22,019 nt of DNA. Source: an uncultured Bacillota bacterium. Lineage in GTDB: Bacteria > Bacillota > Clostridia > Oscillospirales > Oscillospiraceae. This document shows, piece after piece, positions 15,241-22,019 of the stretch. Both the position numbers and the translations under genes were made by a program. Position 1 is the first letter of the stretch; every line of letters starts with the position of its first letter. A model generated the notes under the pieces. It was given only the letters and a program-made list of their open reading frames with translations, had not been told where the DNA came from and made no database searches. The stretch is from positions 1 to 22,019 of the forward strand of contig CANDCW010000039.1 in assembly GCA_947383275.1 (NCBI GenBank). Direction: 5' to 3'.

Positions 15241-15415
15241 CGGGAAGAATCCCGCTTCATGCCCTGCCGCTCCCCGGCGGTAGACGGCGCACCTTGAAAA
15301 AGGGCTTTGCTATGTTGAAACATCGGCTGGGCTTCATACCCTGTCCCGGAGGTTATACAGGAGCGGCGGACAGTGTGCATTCCGCGCACCCGCCGCTGAA
15401 ATGCCGCATAGCGGC
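15241..15415. other. Dense hairpin cluster in the divergent control region
   Basis: In 175 nt there are seven or eight stems: CGGGA/TCCCG (15241-15254), CCGC/GCGG (15267-15280), CCTT-GAAA-AAGG (15292-15303), ATGT-TGAA-ACAT (15312-15323), CCTGT/ACAGG (15340-15361), and a long hairpin AGCGGCGG/CCGCCGCT with an inner GTGTGC/GCGCAC stem (15362-15397). The last is GCCGC/GCGGC (15403-15415). Loops such as GAAA favour a plus-strand RNA, but no good promoter for it is seen. It may be a structured RNA, a transfer origin, or a single-strand-specific replication site. It lies between divergent leftward operon and xis-int promoters. Confidence 0.5.
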
Positions 15416-15494
15416 TGCCTGACAATACGCGGTCTGGAGTGTGGGCGCAGGAAATGGGCCGGGATTAGAATTTGGAAACGAACGCTTTGTTTTG

Positions 15495-15554
15495 TTGATT
15501 TTTCTGGAGAAGAATCGTATAAGTATTATGTAAGGATACTGTGGATTCTTCTTC
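15495..15554 (+). promoter_or_regulatory. xis-int promoter with nested inverted-repeat operator
   Basis: TTGATT (15495-15500) and TATAAG (15518-15523) are separated by 17 nt. An 8-bp perfect inverted repeat (15509-15516 with 15544-15551, extending to 11 pairs with one G-T) brackets the -10 and start region. Inside it lies a second pair, AGTAT/ATACT (15522-15526 with 15536-15540). This suggests repressor binding or an RNA structure in the 5' leader of the excisionase. Confidence 0.65.
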
Positions 15555-15578
15555 AGCCACATAGAGAGGAGGATTTTT

Positions 15579-15788
15579 GTGGCTGATACAACATTGATTC
15601 ACCAAGAAGCTGTTCCTGAAAAACGGAGTTATTCTGTTGCTGAAATTGCGGAGATTTTGGGTGTAAGCAAGCGGTCTGTATACAATCTTTGCTCTGCCGG
15701 TGTGATTAAGAGCGTAAGGATTGGGACGAAACTCAGAATCTCGAAAAAGGCTTTTGACGAGTGGCTTGATGGTGAAAATAATTCTTGA
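15579..15788 (+). CDS. xis: Excisionase-type MerR/HTH_17 DNA-binding protein
   Basis: This 69-aa protein contains a winged-helix module: YSVAEIAEILGVSKRSVYNLCSAGVIKSVRIGTKLRISKKAFDEWL. That is the standard fold of small excisionases of tyrosine-recombinase elements, which bend DNA at the attachment site and bias integrase toward excision. The start is a GTG at 15579 with GAGGAGG 6 nt upstream. It stops 17 nt before the integrase ATG, and the integrase RBS follows the stop directly, so the two are co-transcribed. It may also autoregulate the inverted-repeat promoter. Family call firm; excision role inferred from position. Confidence 0.85.
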   Translation: MADTTLIHQEAVPEKRSYSVAEIAEILGVSKRSVYNLCSAGVIKSVRIGTKLRISKKAFDEWLDGENNS

Positions 15789-15805
15789 AAGGAGTCCACA
15801 GAATT

Positions 15806-17188
15806 ATGGCATCCATCCAAAAGCGTGGGAAAAAGTATGCTGTCATTTACACCTATGAGGACAGTACACAGGCCAAACGCCAGAAGTGGGAGTCCTTTAC
15901 TACCAAAAAAGAGGCTCTTGCTCGAAAGGCGCAGGTAGAAAATGAAATTAACAATGGCACCTTCATTCCGCCGTCCAATGTAACTGTTGCTGAGTTCCTG
16001 AAAGACTTTGTGGAACTCTATGGCTCTAAGCGGTGGGGGTTGTCCGCGTATTCCGGGAATACAGGCTTAATTGACAACTATATCAATCCTATCTTGGGTG
16101 AGTATAACATCCAGGACATCAATCGCCGGGTTGTGGACCGCTTTATTCTGGAACTCCAGAAAACGGCGCCAGTCAATACGCAATTCCGCAAGGCTCGGAC
16201 AGAAACTTTGCCGCCCTGTACGATTGAGAAGATCTGTAAAGTCATGCACTGTGCCTTCCGGCAGGCGGTTCGCTGGGATATGATTCCCAAAAATCCTTTT
16301 GATGATGTGTTGCTGCCCAAAAAGGAAAAGAAGGTACGGGCCATCTGGACAGTAGATATTATCCGGCAGGCTCTGGACAACTGCTCCGACGGAAAGCTGT
16401 TTATCGCAATCAATCTTGCGTTTGCCTGCTCCTTACGAATGGGTGAGATTATAGGGCTGACCTGGGATTGTGTTCATATCACTGACCAGGATATTGCGAA
16501 AGACGATGCGTATATTATCGTCAACAAAGAACTTGCCCGAGTTGACCAAAAGGCAATCGCTGCGCTGGGAGAAAAGGACATCCTTTTCATGTTCCCGCGT
16601 ATGATCAAAGGCGAATCTACAACTCGTCTCGTATTGAAGAAGCCAAAGACAGAAACCAGCATCCGAAAAATCTGGCTTCCCAAAACCCTCGCATATATTC
16701 TCCGTGACTGGAAAGAGCGTCAGGAGAAGCTGAAGGAGTTCATGGGAGACGAATATGTAGACTACAATTTAGTCCTGGCACTGGAAACTGGCCGTCCCTG
16801 TGAGGACAGGGTTATCGGGAATCAGTTTGAGCGCCTGAAAAAGTCTGCGGGCTTGCCCGATGTAGTTTTTCACTCCCTGCGCCATAGCAGTACAACCTAC
16901 AAGCTGAAATTGAACCATGGAGATATTAAGGCAACTCAGGGTGATACCGGTCATGCGCAGGCCCAGATGGTTACAGAGGTCTATGCTCATATTTTAGATG
17001 AAGAGCGCAAGATCAATGCTCAAAAATTTGAGGTAGCTTTTTACGCCAATCCGGATATGCGCAAGGTGGAGCAAGAACTGTGTCAACCGGAGACTGAGCA
17101 GGGGACAGACCTGCAAAAACTTCTTACGCAGCTGCAAGAAAATCCAGAATTAGCAGCCCAGTTGAAAGCCCTTTTGAACGCCAAGTAA
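15806..17188 (+). CDS. int: Tyrosine-type site-specific integrase
   Basis: This is a 460-aa protein. Residues 1 to ~55 form an AP2-like arm-site DNA-binding domain (MASIQKRGKKYAVIYTY...). A SAM-like core-binding domain spans ~60-165. The catalytic domain carries R211 (CSLRMGEIIGLTW), H356-x-x-R359 (HSLRH), H383 (DTGH) and the nucleophile Y393 (EVYAHIL), all present. It cuts and rejoins attP/attB through a phosphotyrosine link. ATG 15806 is used, with AAAGGAG 11 nt upstream; an in-frame TTG seven codons earlier overlaps the RBS. It ends 200 nt from the 3' end of the tRNA-Arg gene, the usual target geometry. It is visibly less GC-rich than the leftward operon. Confidence 0.93.
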   Translation: MASIQKRGKKYAVIYTYEDSTQAKRQKWESFTTKKEALARKAQVENEINNGTFIPPSNVTVAEFLKDFVELYGSKRWGLSAYSGNTGLIDNYINPILGEYNIQDINRRVVDRFILELQKTAPVNTQFRKARTETLPPCTIEKICKVMHCAFRQAVRWDMIPKNPFDDVLLPKKEKKVRAIWTVDIIRQALDNCSDGKLFIAINLAFACSLRMGEIIGLTWDCVHITDQDIAKDDAYIIVNKELARVDQKAIAALGEKDILFMFPRMIKGESTTRLVLKKPKTETSIRKIWLPKTLAYILRDWKERQEKLKEFMGDEYVDYNLVLALETGRPCEDRVIGNQFERLKKSAGLPDVVFHSLRHSSTTYKLKLNHGDIKATQGDTGHAQAQMVTEVYAHILDEERKINAQKFEVAFYANPDMRKVEQELCQPETEQGTDLQKLLTQLQENPELAAQLKALLNAK

Positions 17189-17229
17189 CAAGAGGACACA
17201 GGAGTGCATCAGACAGCGCGAAACGCCAA

Positions 17230-17257
17230 ATTAGCAAAACCCCGATTTTCATTAGCA
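17230..17257 (+). repeat. Direct ATTAGCA repeats, candidate integrase arm sites
   Basis: Two ATTAGCA heptamers (17230-17236, 17251-17257) lie 21 bp apart, two helical turns, between the integrase stop and the tRNA. Such spaced repeats often serve as arm-type integrase or excisionase sites. The rest of 17189-17356 holds an A8 tract and a 7-bp hairpin (17304-17310 with 17324-17330) but no gene. Confidence 0.25.
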
Positions 17258-17356
17258 GTTTAAAAAAAATCGTTCGATTCCTGCGAGGGCAAAGACTATC
17301 TACTTTTCGGTTTTTTCTCTCCTCCGAAAAAATAGATGCTGAACTTTTTATAAAAG

Positions 17357-17389
17357 AAGATGCCGAAATTTATGAAATTCCGGCATCTT
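17357..17389 (-). terminator. Intrinsic terminator of the tRNA-Arg gene
   Basis: A 9-bp stem AAGATGCCG/CGGCATCTT (17357-17365 with 17381-17389) begins at the last base of the tRNA CCA. On the minus strand it is followed by CTTTTATAAAAAG. If the att core lies in the tRNA 3' end, this terminator belongs to the element side and was brought in with it. Confidence 0.7.
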
Positions 17390-17430
17390 GGCACCCCGAA
17401 CTGGATTCGAACCAGCGGCCTGTCGCTTAG
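17389..17430. other. Presumed right attachment site of the element (3' part of tRNA-Arg)
   Basis: A tyrosine integrase gene ending about 200 nt from a tRNA 3' end is the classic arrangement for insertion into the tRNA's 3' half, with the crossover restoring an intact tRNA. No second copy of the tRNA 3' end is seen between 1 and 17389, so the other end of the element must lie left of the window. The exact core cannot be set from one copy. Confidence 0.5.
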
Positions 17431-17465
17431 GAGGCGACCGCTCTATCCATCTGAGCTATCGGGGC
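17389..17465 (-). tRNA. tRNA-Arg (anticodon CCT)
   Basis: This is a 77-nt cloverleaf on the minus strand. The acceptor is GCCCCGA/TCGGGGT with a G-T pair at the top, then discriminator G and encoded CCA. The D arm contains AGCTCAGATGGATAGAGC. The anticodon stem GTCGC/GCGAC has loop CTCCTAA (anticodon CCT, reads AGG). The T arm contains CTGGTTCGAATCCAG. The 3' end faces the integrase gene, marking it as the integration target. Confidence 0.95.
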
Positions 17466-17512
17466 CTATTCACTTAGGATGCAAGCATCCTATCAACCTG
17501 AGCTGTCAGGAA
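17466..17512 (-). pseudogene. Degenerate 5' half-tRNA-Arg duplicate
   Basis: Directly upstream of the intact tRNA, the minus strand carries CAGCTCAGGTTGATAGGATG followed by CTTGCATCCTAAGTG. It aligns without gaps to the D-arm through anticodon-loop region of the tRNA-Arg, about 26 of 36 positions identical, including AGCTCAG, GATAG and TCCTAAG. It lacks a T arm and 3' end and abuts the real tRNA, so it would be part of its precursor leader. Confidence 0.55.
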
Positions 17513-17523
17513 AAACTGTTTTT

Positions 17524-17552
17524 ATTTTAGCTTAAGTCAGTTCATATGTCAA
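17524..17552 (-). promoter_or_regulatory. Promoter of the tRNA-Arg gene
   Basis: On the minus strand TTGACA (17547-17552) and TAAAAT (17524-17529) are 17 nt apart, about 60 nt upstream of the mature tRNA 5' end. Two further TTGACA hexamers lie upstream at 17566-17571 and 17584-17589. Confidence 0.75.
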
Positions 17553-17742
17553 CGTTAAAATATTTTGTCAAAAGGCAAGAAAATGTCAAGGGTTAAATGC
17601 AGAAAACTAAAACACTTTTTTGTGCATTATTCACAAGAGAAATTCTATCTCTTCAACCCCGGCTTCCTATGCAAGCTCCATCCTCCGCCCTGGGGTCTTT
17701 GCTGAAGCGGAACCGCTGTTTTATCTGATATCTCCACGCAGT

Positions 17743-17925
17743 CTAAACTTTCCGCTTCCCGAGGTGCATCCGCTGTAGCAAGTGCGCGGACGCCTGCCCC
17801 GGCAGCGACTGAAAGACTGCCCAGTTATGGCGGACCCCTGAGAAGTCCGGATTGCAGACGGCAGCCAGTTCGTTGAAGGCTTCCGCTTTTTCTCGGCCGC
17901 TCGGACAGCTGTAGCGGACGCACAA
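17743..17925 (-). pseudogene. Possible gene remnant in the 17.6-18.0 kb gap
   Basis: The stretch 17590-18038 holds no secure gene. One minus-strand frame here reads like genuine protein (begins LCVRYSCPSGREKAEAFNEL and continues with NPDFSGVRHNWAVFQSLPG). However, it lacks a start with RBS, follows an in-frame stop closely, and ends after 60 residues. It looks like a fragment of a decayed gene; the family is not recognised. Confidence 0.25.
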
Positions 17926-18038
17926 CTGAATACAAGGGAGCTAGCCGTAAGGTACGGAGAACGCAAAAAAAGCTTCGATACCTTCGGGAAAAGTACCTAT
18001 AGGAGAAAGCAGTTAGCCGGGAGATGACACGGTCTGAA

Positions 18039-18329
18039 TTATCTTAAATAGTCCGCCTCCAACGGAGGTAATACTTTCGGATTCAGCAGCACCCAAGTGA
18101 CCGCGTAAGCGCGCAACTGTATCGTCAAACTTCCGTCATCCCGACTGTTTCCCAAAGAACGGATAATCACTTCTGCCTGGGCAATATCTTCCTCGCTTAA
18201 CGGATTGCCCAGACAGAAATACCGAGGAATGGCTCTCAGCATCTTTCGAAAATCGCTGTCCCAGTTTATGCCGCAGGCTCCACACCAAAAATTTGGTAAA
18301 GACGATCCAGTCCCTCCATCTGGCCACAC
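18039..18329 (-). pseudogene. Probable frameshifted gene fragment after the ankyrin gene
   Basis: The frame encodes plausible protein from about residue 20 (NWDSDFRKMLRAIPRYFCLG, then NPLSEEDIAQAEVIIRSLG, to the end). Its first ~20 residues overlap the ankyrin gene in another frame and no RBS precedes it. Either a frameshift joined it to the ankyrin protein, or it is the tail of a different gene that lost its start. Family not recognised. Confidence 0.35.
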
Positions 18330-18796
18330 AGGAAATCCGGGTCTGTGATCCCCCGCTTGACCCGCTGGAAGCGCTGTGCAGACTTACCTAGATACTCCTG
18401 ACACCGACCGGTGATCGTTGCCCCGTGGTCCAGAAGAATCCGACAGATCTCCAACAGAAGGGAATAGGGCAGGCGATCTTGCAGGAGGGTTTTTTCCATG
18501 GGTGTAAGATACCCCGGCCAGTCGAGCCGGCCTGATTTGACGTTGACATCTGCTCCGGCCTCTAACAGGGCTTTCACTGCCTCCACACGCCCGTACAGCG
18601 CTGCCAGGTGAAAGGGGGTTGTGCCATCGTCCTGGGCAGCATGGATTTCCGCACCCAGATCAATCAGAAGCCGCACATCACCGTTCCAAAAAGAAGCGTG
18701 GTTGAAAATGGGAGTTTTCCCATAGTAGTCCTTATAATTCACATCCGCCCCCTGCTCCTTTGCCCAGAAAGCAACTTCTATCCTCAATCGCTTCAA
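18266..18796 (-). CDS. Ankyrin-repeat protein, start uncertain, possibly decayed
   Basis: About 176 residues. Ankyrin repeats are clear: EQGADVNYKDYYGKTPIFNHA, then LLIDLGAEIHAAQDDGTTPFHLAALYG, then VEAVKALLEAGADVNVK, and a weaker ICRILLDHGATITGR. Such repeats mediate protein-protein contacts. No transmembrane segment or catalytic domain is visible. The only start candidate is a TTG at 18796 with no RBS, and the frame stays open ~40 codons further upstream into sequence that does not look like ankyrin. A 5' truncation next to the hydrogenase operon is therefore likely. Its 3' end overlaps another coding-like frame by 64 nt, suggesting a frameshift. Expression is doubtful. Confidence 0.55.
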   Translation of the reverse strand: MKRLRIEVAFWAKEQGADVNYKDYYGKTPIFNHASFWNGDVRLLIDLGAEIHAAQDDGTTPFHLAALYGRVEAVKALLEAGADVNVKSGRLDWPGYLTPMEKTLLQDRLPYSLLLEICRILLDHGATITGRCQEYLGKSAQRFQRVKRGITDPDFLCGQMEGLDRLYQIFGVEPAA

Positions 18797-18941
18797 CAGG
18801 GCAGCGGCAGATACAAGCCATACACTAACCGCCGGTATGACAACCGGAGCGGTTCCCGTGTAGGTAAATCCCTTTTGCTGGCACAGTCAGCGGATGTATG
18901 GCTGTTTTACCCCCACATGCCCGGATTGCGGAGGGCTTCCT

Positions 18942-20642
18942 TCACTCCTGCACATAGTCCACATGGAGCAGTGCATGCCGTTTTTCATGGTCCAGATCCT
19001 GGAGCAGGGAACTGACCACCGGGTTGACCTCGGCGCGCTTAAAGGGGGCCAAGCGATCCAGAGAATACAAGCCCTCGGCGCGGTCCTCCTTATCCTGCTT
19101 CATGGCATGTGGCTGGCCCGCGCCTCCCACACAGCCGCCCTGGCAGGTCATGACCTCCACCAGGTCGAAGTAGGCGTTGCCCGCCTCAATCTCTTTCAGC
19201 AGTTTCTGCGCGTTGACCAAGCCGTGGACAATGGCCATGTGAACGTCCCGGTCTCCCACCTTGATAACGGCCACCCGAATGGCCCGGTTGCCCCGGAGGG
19301 GGGAATATTTCAGCTCCCGCAGCACGTTTTTGGACTTGTCGGGCAGGCAGAAGCGGACCACCGCTTCCGCTACGCCGCCGGTGGTGCCGTAGATCACGCC
19401 CGCGCCCGAGCCGAGCCCAAAGGGTAGGTCGGGCGACTCGTACTCCAGCTTGGTGAGCTGAATGCCGGACTCCTTAATCATTCGGATGATTTCCTGGCTG
19501 GTGAGCACCAGGTCCACAGCGGGAGTGCCGTCAGGCTGGACAAACTCCGGCCGTTTGGCCTCCATTTTCTTGGCCGTGCAGGGCATGATGGCGATGTGGT
19601 AGGTGGTGCGGCCATCCTCTTCGTCTTTTTTAGCATATTTATCTTTTAGGACAGAGGCAAACATCTGCATTGGGGATTTGCAGGTAGAGATGTGTTTAAG
19701 GTACTTGGGGTTTTCGTTCTCCAGGTACTTTACCCAGGCGGGGCAGCAGGAGGTAAACATGGGGAAGGGGCCGCCCCTCTCCAGCCGCTCCAGAAATTCG
19801 GTGCCCTCCTCAATGGTGGTAAAGTCCGCGCCGAAGGTGGTGTCGTAGACCTCGTCCACGCCCATCAGCTTCAGGGCGCTGATGAGCTGATCCAAGGCAT
19901 TCTGGCCGGGGGCCATACCAAAGGCTTCGCCCACTGCCACCCGGACGGCCGGGGCGATCTGAATCACCACCCGCTTGTTCGGGTCGTGAATGGCCCGCCA
20001 GGCCTTGCCGATTTCATCGTAGACGGTGATGGCTCCGGTGGGACAGACCGCAGAACACTGCCCGCAGCTGATACATTTGGTTTCAGCCAGCTTCCGCCCA
20101 AAGGCGGGAGTAACCTGCATCTGATAGCCCCGCTGGGCAAAGTCGATGATGCCCATGCCGATGTTCTCGCTGCACACCCGGACGCAGTCGCCGCAGAGGA
20201 TGCACTTGCTGGGGTCCCGGACAATGGCGGGGCTGGAGTCGTCAAACTCGCCGCACTCCCGGTTGTCTTGGAAGCGGACCCGGTGAACGCCAAACTGGAC
20301 GGCCAGGGCTTGGAGGTGGCAGTCGCCGCTCTTCTCGCAGGTGGTGCAGGAACAGTTATGGGAGGCCAGCATCAGCTCCAGGATCATCCGCCGGTGCTTC
20401 AGCAGCCGGGCGGTGTTGGTGCGGATCTTCAGCCCGTCTCGGGGCTGCATGGAGCAGGAGGTCTCAATCTTGCCCCGCTCGTCCTCCACCACGCACATCC
20501 GGCAGGCGCCATAGACCGACAGATCGGAGTAGTAGCAGAAGGTGGGCATTTCGATGCCCGCTTTCCGGATGACGGACAGCACGTTGGGCTCCCCGTCGAA
20601 GGGTACCCGCTGGCCGTCGATGTACATAATTCCCTTTGCCAT
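18942..20642 (-). CDS. hydA: [FeFe] hydrogenase catalytic subunit (HydA, M3-type)
   Basis: This 566-aa protein reversibly reduces protons to H2 at the H-cluster. N-terminal [2Fe-2S] ligands are C36, C47, C50 and C63. The His-Cys3 [4Fe-4S] site is H95, C99, C102, C108. Two ferredoxin-type [4Fe-4S] motifs follow (CILCGDCVRVC from C147; CISCGQCSAVCP). The H-cluster motifs are complete: TSCCPAW, MPCTAKKMEAKRPE and TCQGGCVGGAGQP. Size and domain order match M3 enzymes such as clostridial CpI. ATG 20642 has GAGGAG 8 nt upstream and lies 5 nt after the HydB-like stop, so the two are co-translated. With that NADH/FMN partner it is most likely an NAD-linked or electron-bifurcating group A3 enzyme. Cytoplasmic; host chromosome, more GC-rich than the element. 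Confidence 0.95.
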   Translation of the reverse strand: MAKGIMYIDGQRVPFDGEPNVLSVIRKAGIEMPTFCYYSDLSVYGACRMCVVEDERGKIETSCSMQPRDGLKIRTNTARLLKHRRMILELMLASHNCSCTTCEKSGDCHLQALAVQFGVHRVRFQDNRECGEFDDSSPAIVRDPSKCILCGDCVRVCSENIGMGIIDFAQRGYQMQVTPAFGRKLAETKCISCGQCSAVCPTGAITVYDEIGKAWRAIHDPNKRVVIQIAPAVRVAVGEAFGMAPGQNALDQLISALKLMGVDEVYDTTFGADFTTIEEGTEFLERLERGGPFPMFTSCCPAWVKYLENENPKYLKHISTCKSPMQMFASVLKDKYAKKDEEDGRTTYHIAIMPCTAKKMEAKRPEFVQPDGTPAVDLVLTSQEIIRMIKESGIQLTKLEYESPDLPFGLGSGAGVIYGTTGGVAEAVVRFCLPDKSKNVLRELKYSPLRGNRAIRVAVIKVGDRDVHMAIVHGLVNAQKLLKEIEAGNAYFDLVEVMTCQGGCVGGAGQPHAMKQDKEDRAEGLYSLDRLAPFKRAEVNPVVSSLLQDLDHEKRHALLHVDYVQE

Positions 20643-20647
20643 ACCGC

Positions 20648-22019
20648 TCACTCCTCTCGAATGGCGCCGAAGGGACAGCAGCCCCAGCACGCGCCACACT
20701 TGATACATTTCTCCGTGTCAATGACATGAGGCATCCGGATCTGACCGGAAATGGCCTCCATAGGGCACTGCCGCATACATTTTCCGCAACCTTTGCACAA
20801 CTTCGGGTCGATTTGCAGCACCTTTTTGCGGCCGTTGCAGTGGGGACAGTGCTTGTCCACCACGTGGGCCAGGTACTCGTCCCGGAAGTATTTCAAGGTA
20901 CTCTGCACCGGCTTGCAGGCCGACTGACCCAAGCCGCACAGGGCGGTCTCGCTGATGGTGGCGGACAGCTCCTCCAGTAAATCCAGGTCCTCCAAGGAGC
21001 CTTCGTTGTTGACGATGCGGGTGAGAATTTCCAGCATCCGCCGGGTGCCCTCCCGGCAGGGGACGCACTTGCCGCAGGACTCGTTCTGGGTAAAGTTCAT
21101 GAAGAACCGGGCCACCTCCACCATGCAGGTGTCCTCGTCCATGACCACCAGGCCGCCGGAGCCGATCATGGCCCCCAGCTTTTTCAGGGAATCGAAGTCC
21201 AGGGGCATGTCCAGATGCTCTTCCGTGAGACAGCCGCCGGAGGGGCCGCCGATCTGGACGGCTTTGAACTTCTTACCGTCCTTGATTCCTCCGCCGATGT
21301 CGAAGATGATCTCCCGCAGGGTGGCCCCCATGGGGACCTCAATGAGGCCGGTGTTCACCACGTTGCCCGTGAGGGCGAAGGCCTTGGTACCGGGAGACTT
21401 CTCCGTGCCGATGGACCTAAACCAGGCCGACCCCTTGCGGATAATCAGGGGGACGGCGGAGAAGGTCTCCACATTGTTGAGGACCGTGGGCTGGGCCCAC
21501 AGGCCGTGCTCCACCGTACGGGGGGGCTTTACCCGGGGCATGCCCCGGTTGCCCTCAATGGAGGCGGTCAAAGCGGAGCCCTCGCCGCAGACAAAGGCGC
21601 CTGCCCCCCGGTTCACGTGGAGGTGGAAGGAAAACTCTGTCCCCAGGATGTGGTCCCCCAGCAGATTCATCTCCTGGGCCTTGGCGATAGCGGTTTTCAG
21701 CCGGTTTACCGCCAAAGGATATTCGGCGCGGACATAGATGTAGCCCTCGTCGCTCCCGGCGCCCAGGGCGGCAATGAGCATCCCCTCAATGATGGAGTGG
21801 GGGTTGCCCTCCATGATGGAGCGGTCCATGAACGCGCCGGGGTCGCCCTCGTCGCCGTTACACACCACGTACTTCTTGCCCTTGGGCTGCTTGCGGACGC
21901 TGTCCCACTTGCGGCCGGCGGGGAAACCGCCGCCGCCCCGTCCCCGGAGGCCGGAGTCCATGACCTCCTTGCAGATGGCCTCGTCGGTCATCTCAAACAG
22001 GGCTTTCTCAAAGGCCGCG
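20648..22019 (-). CDS. hydB: NuoF/HydB-like NADH-oxidising hydrogenase subunit (5' end cut by window)
   Basis: The frame runs off the right edge, so the N terminus is missing. Visible in order: the NADH/FMN site GRGGGGFPAGRKWD, NGDEGDPGAFMDR, GAGAFVCGEGSALTASIEGNRG, then the [4Fe-4S] motif SCGKCVPCREGTRRM. A C-terminal two-cluster ferredoxin domain follows (CKGCGKCMRQCP; CIKCGACWGCCP). This is the flavin-containing diaphorase subunit that moves electrons between NAD(H), ferredoxin and HydA in NAD-dependent or bifurcating hydrogenases. The common 'GEETAL' stretch reads GEGSAL here. Some HydB paralogues carry an N-terminal thioredoxin-like [2Fe-2S] domain, which would be off-window, as would a NuoE/HydC-like gene expected upstream. 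It precedes hydA by 5 nt. Confidence 0.93.
   Translation of the reverse strand, partial: AAFEKALFEMTDEAICKEVMDSGLRGRGGGGFPAGRKWDSVRKQPKGKKYVVCNGDEGDPGAFMDRSIMEGNPHSIIEGMLIAALGAGSDEGYIYVRAEYPLAVNRLKTAIAKAQEMNLLGDHILGTEFSFHLHVNRGAGAFVCGEGSALTASIEGNRGMPRVKPPRTVEHGLWAQPTVLNNVETFSAVPLIIRKGSAWFRSIGTEKSPGTKAFALTGNVVNTGLIEVPMGATLREIIFDIGGGIKDGKKFKAVQIGGPSGGCLTEEHLDMPLDFDSLKKLGAMIGSGGLVVMDEDTCMVEVARFFMNFTQNESCGKCVPCREGTRRMLEILTRIVNNEGSLEDLDLLEELSATISETALCGLGQSACKPVQSTLKYFRDEYLAHVVDKHCPHCNGRKKVLQIDPKLCKGCGKCMRQCPMEAISGQIRMPHVIDTEKCIKCGACWGCCPFGAIREE

Noticed and set aside
15222..15425. 67-codon minus-strand frame in the hairpin cluster
   Set aside because: It has no RBS and a TTG start, and the sequence is dominated by perfect stems. 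Coding was judged less likely than structured non-coding DNA, though conservation should decide.
17271..17290. T-loop-like sequence (GTTCGATTC) on the plus strand near the integrase end, considered as an att copy or tRNA remnant
   Set aside because: It is in opposite orientation to the tRNA-Arg target and only the generic T-loop bases match, so it cannot be the direct-repeat att partner.
19692..20729. 345-codon plus-strand frame opposite hydA
   Set aside because: hydA motifs are unambiguous on the minus strand. The plus frame is Gly/His/Leu-rich and motif-free.
1..22019. CRISPR array or insertion sequence
   Set aside because: No regularly spaced repeats and no transposase-like frame were seen on either strand.

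Overview
The window most resembles a chromosomal segment of a Gram-positive, strictly anaerobic gut Clostridium relative. Oscillospiraceae-type (Flavonifractor/Pseudoflavonifractor-like) is a guess from gene content, not a measurement. Support for this is AGGAGG-type ribosome binding sites, consensus sigma-A promoters, an NADH-linked [FeFe] hydrogenase, and a mobile-element gene set typical of clostridial integrative elements. The left ~17.4 kb is one end of an integrated mobile element. The right ~4.6 kb is host chromosome.

Element (1 to ~17389). A long leftward operon runs from a TTGACA-17-TATGCT promoter at 15138-15166 to a strong intrinsic terminator at 534-563. In transcription order it holds: a ~240-nt structured leader ending in a multibranched terminator (candidate attenuator); a possible 28-codon basic peptide; a YqaJ-type exonuclease; a RecD2-like helicase; a conserved unknown with an acidic linker; a CHC2/DUF3854 primase fused to a YodL-like domain; an 82-aa unknown; PcfK-like; PcfJ-like; a small sigma-region-2-like protein; a 64-aa unknown; an NAD-type DNA ligase lacking both terminal domains; an LPD11-like small protein; a 378-aa unknown; and an M20/M28-like metallohydrolase. 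Exonuclease, helicase, primase and ligase suggest a self-contained DNA processing or recombination-replication module. No relaxase, coupling ATPase or type IV secretion gene is in view, so transfer genes, if present, lie to the left of position 1. After the operon terminator comes a separate RelB/DinJ-type antitoxin gene with its own near-perfect promoter and no toxin beside it.

Control and integration region (14.8-17.4 kb). Between the leftward operon and the rightward xis-int pair lie ~750 nt of unusually hairpin-rich DNA. A small MerR-fold excisionase and a tyrosine integrase are driven by a promoter embedded in nested inverted repeats. The integrase reads toward the 3' end of a tRNA-Arg(CCT), the presumed attachment site. 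The other att copy is not in the window.

Right flank (17.4-22.0 kb). Upstream of the tRNA is a degenerate copy of its own 5' half, then ~500 nt with no secure gene, then a probably decayed ankyrin-repeat gene. Last is a more GC-rich operon for the catalytic HydA subunit of a group A [FeFe] hydrogenase and its NuoF/HydB-like flavoprotein partner, which is cut by the right edge.
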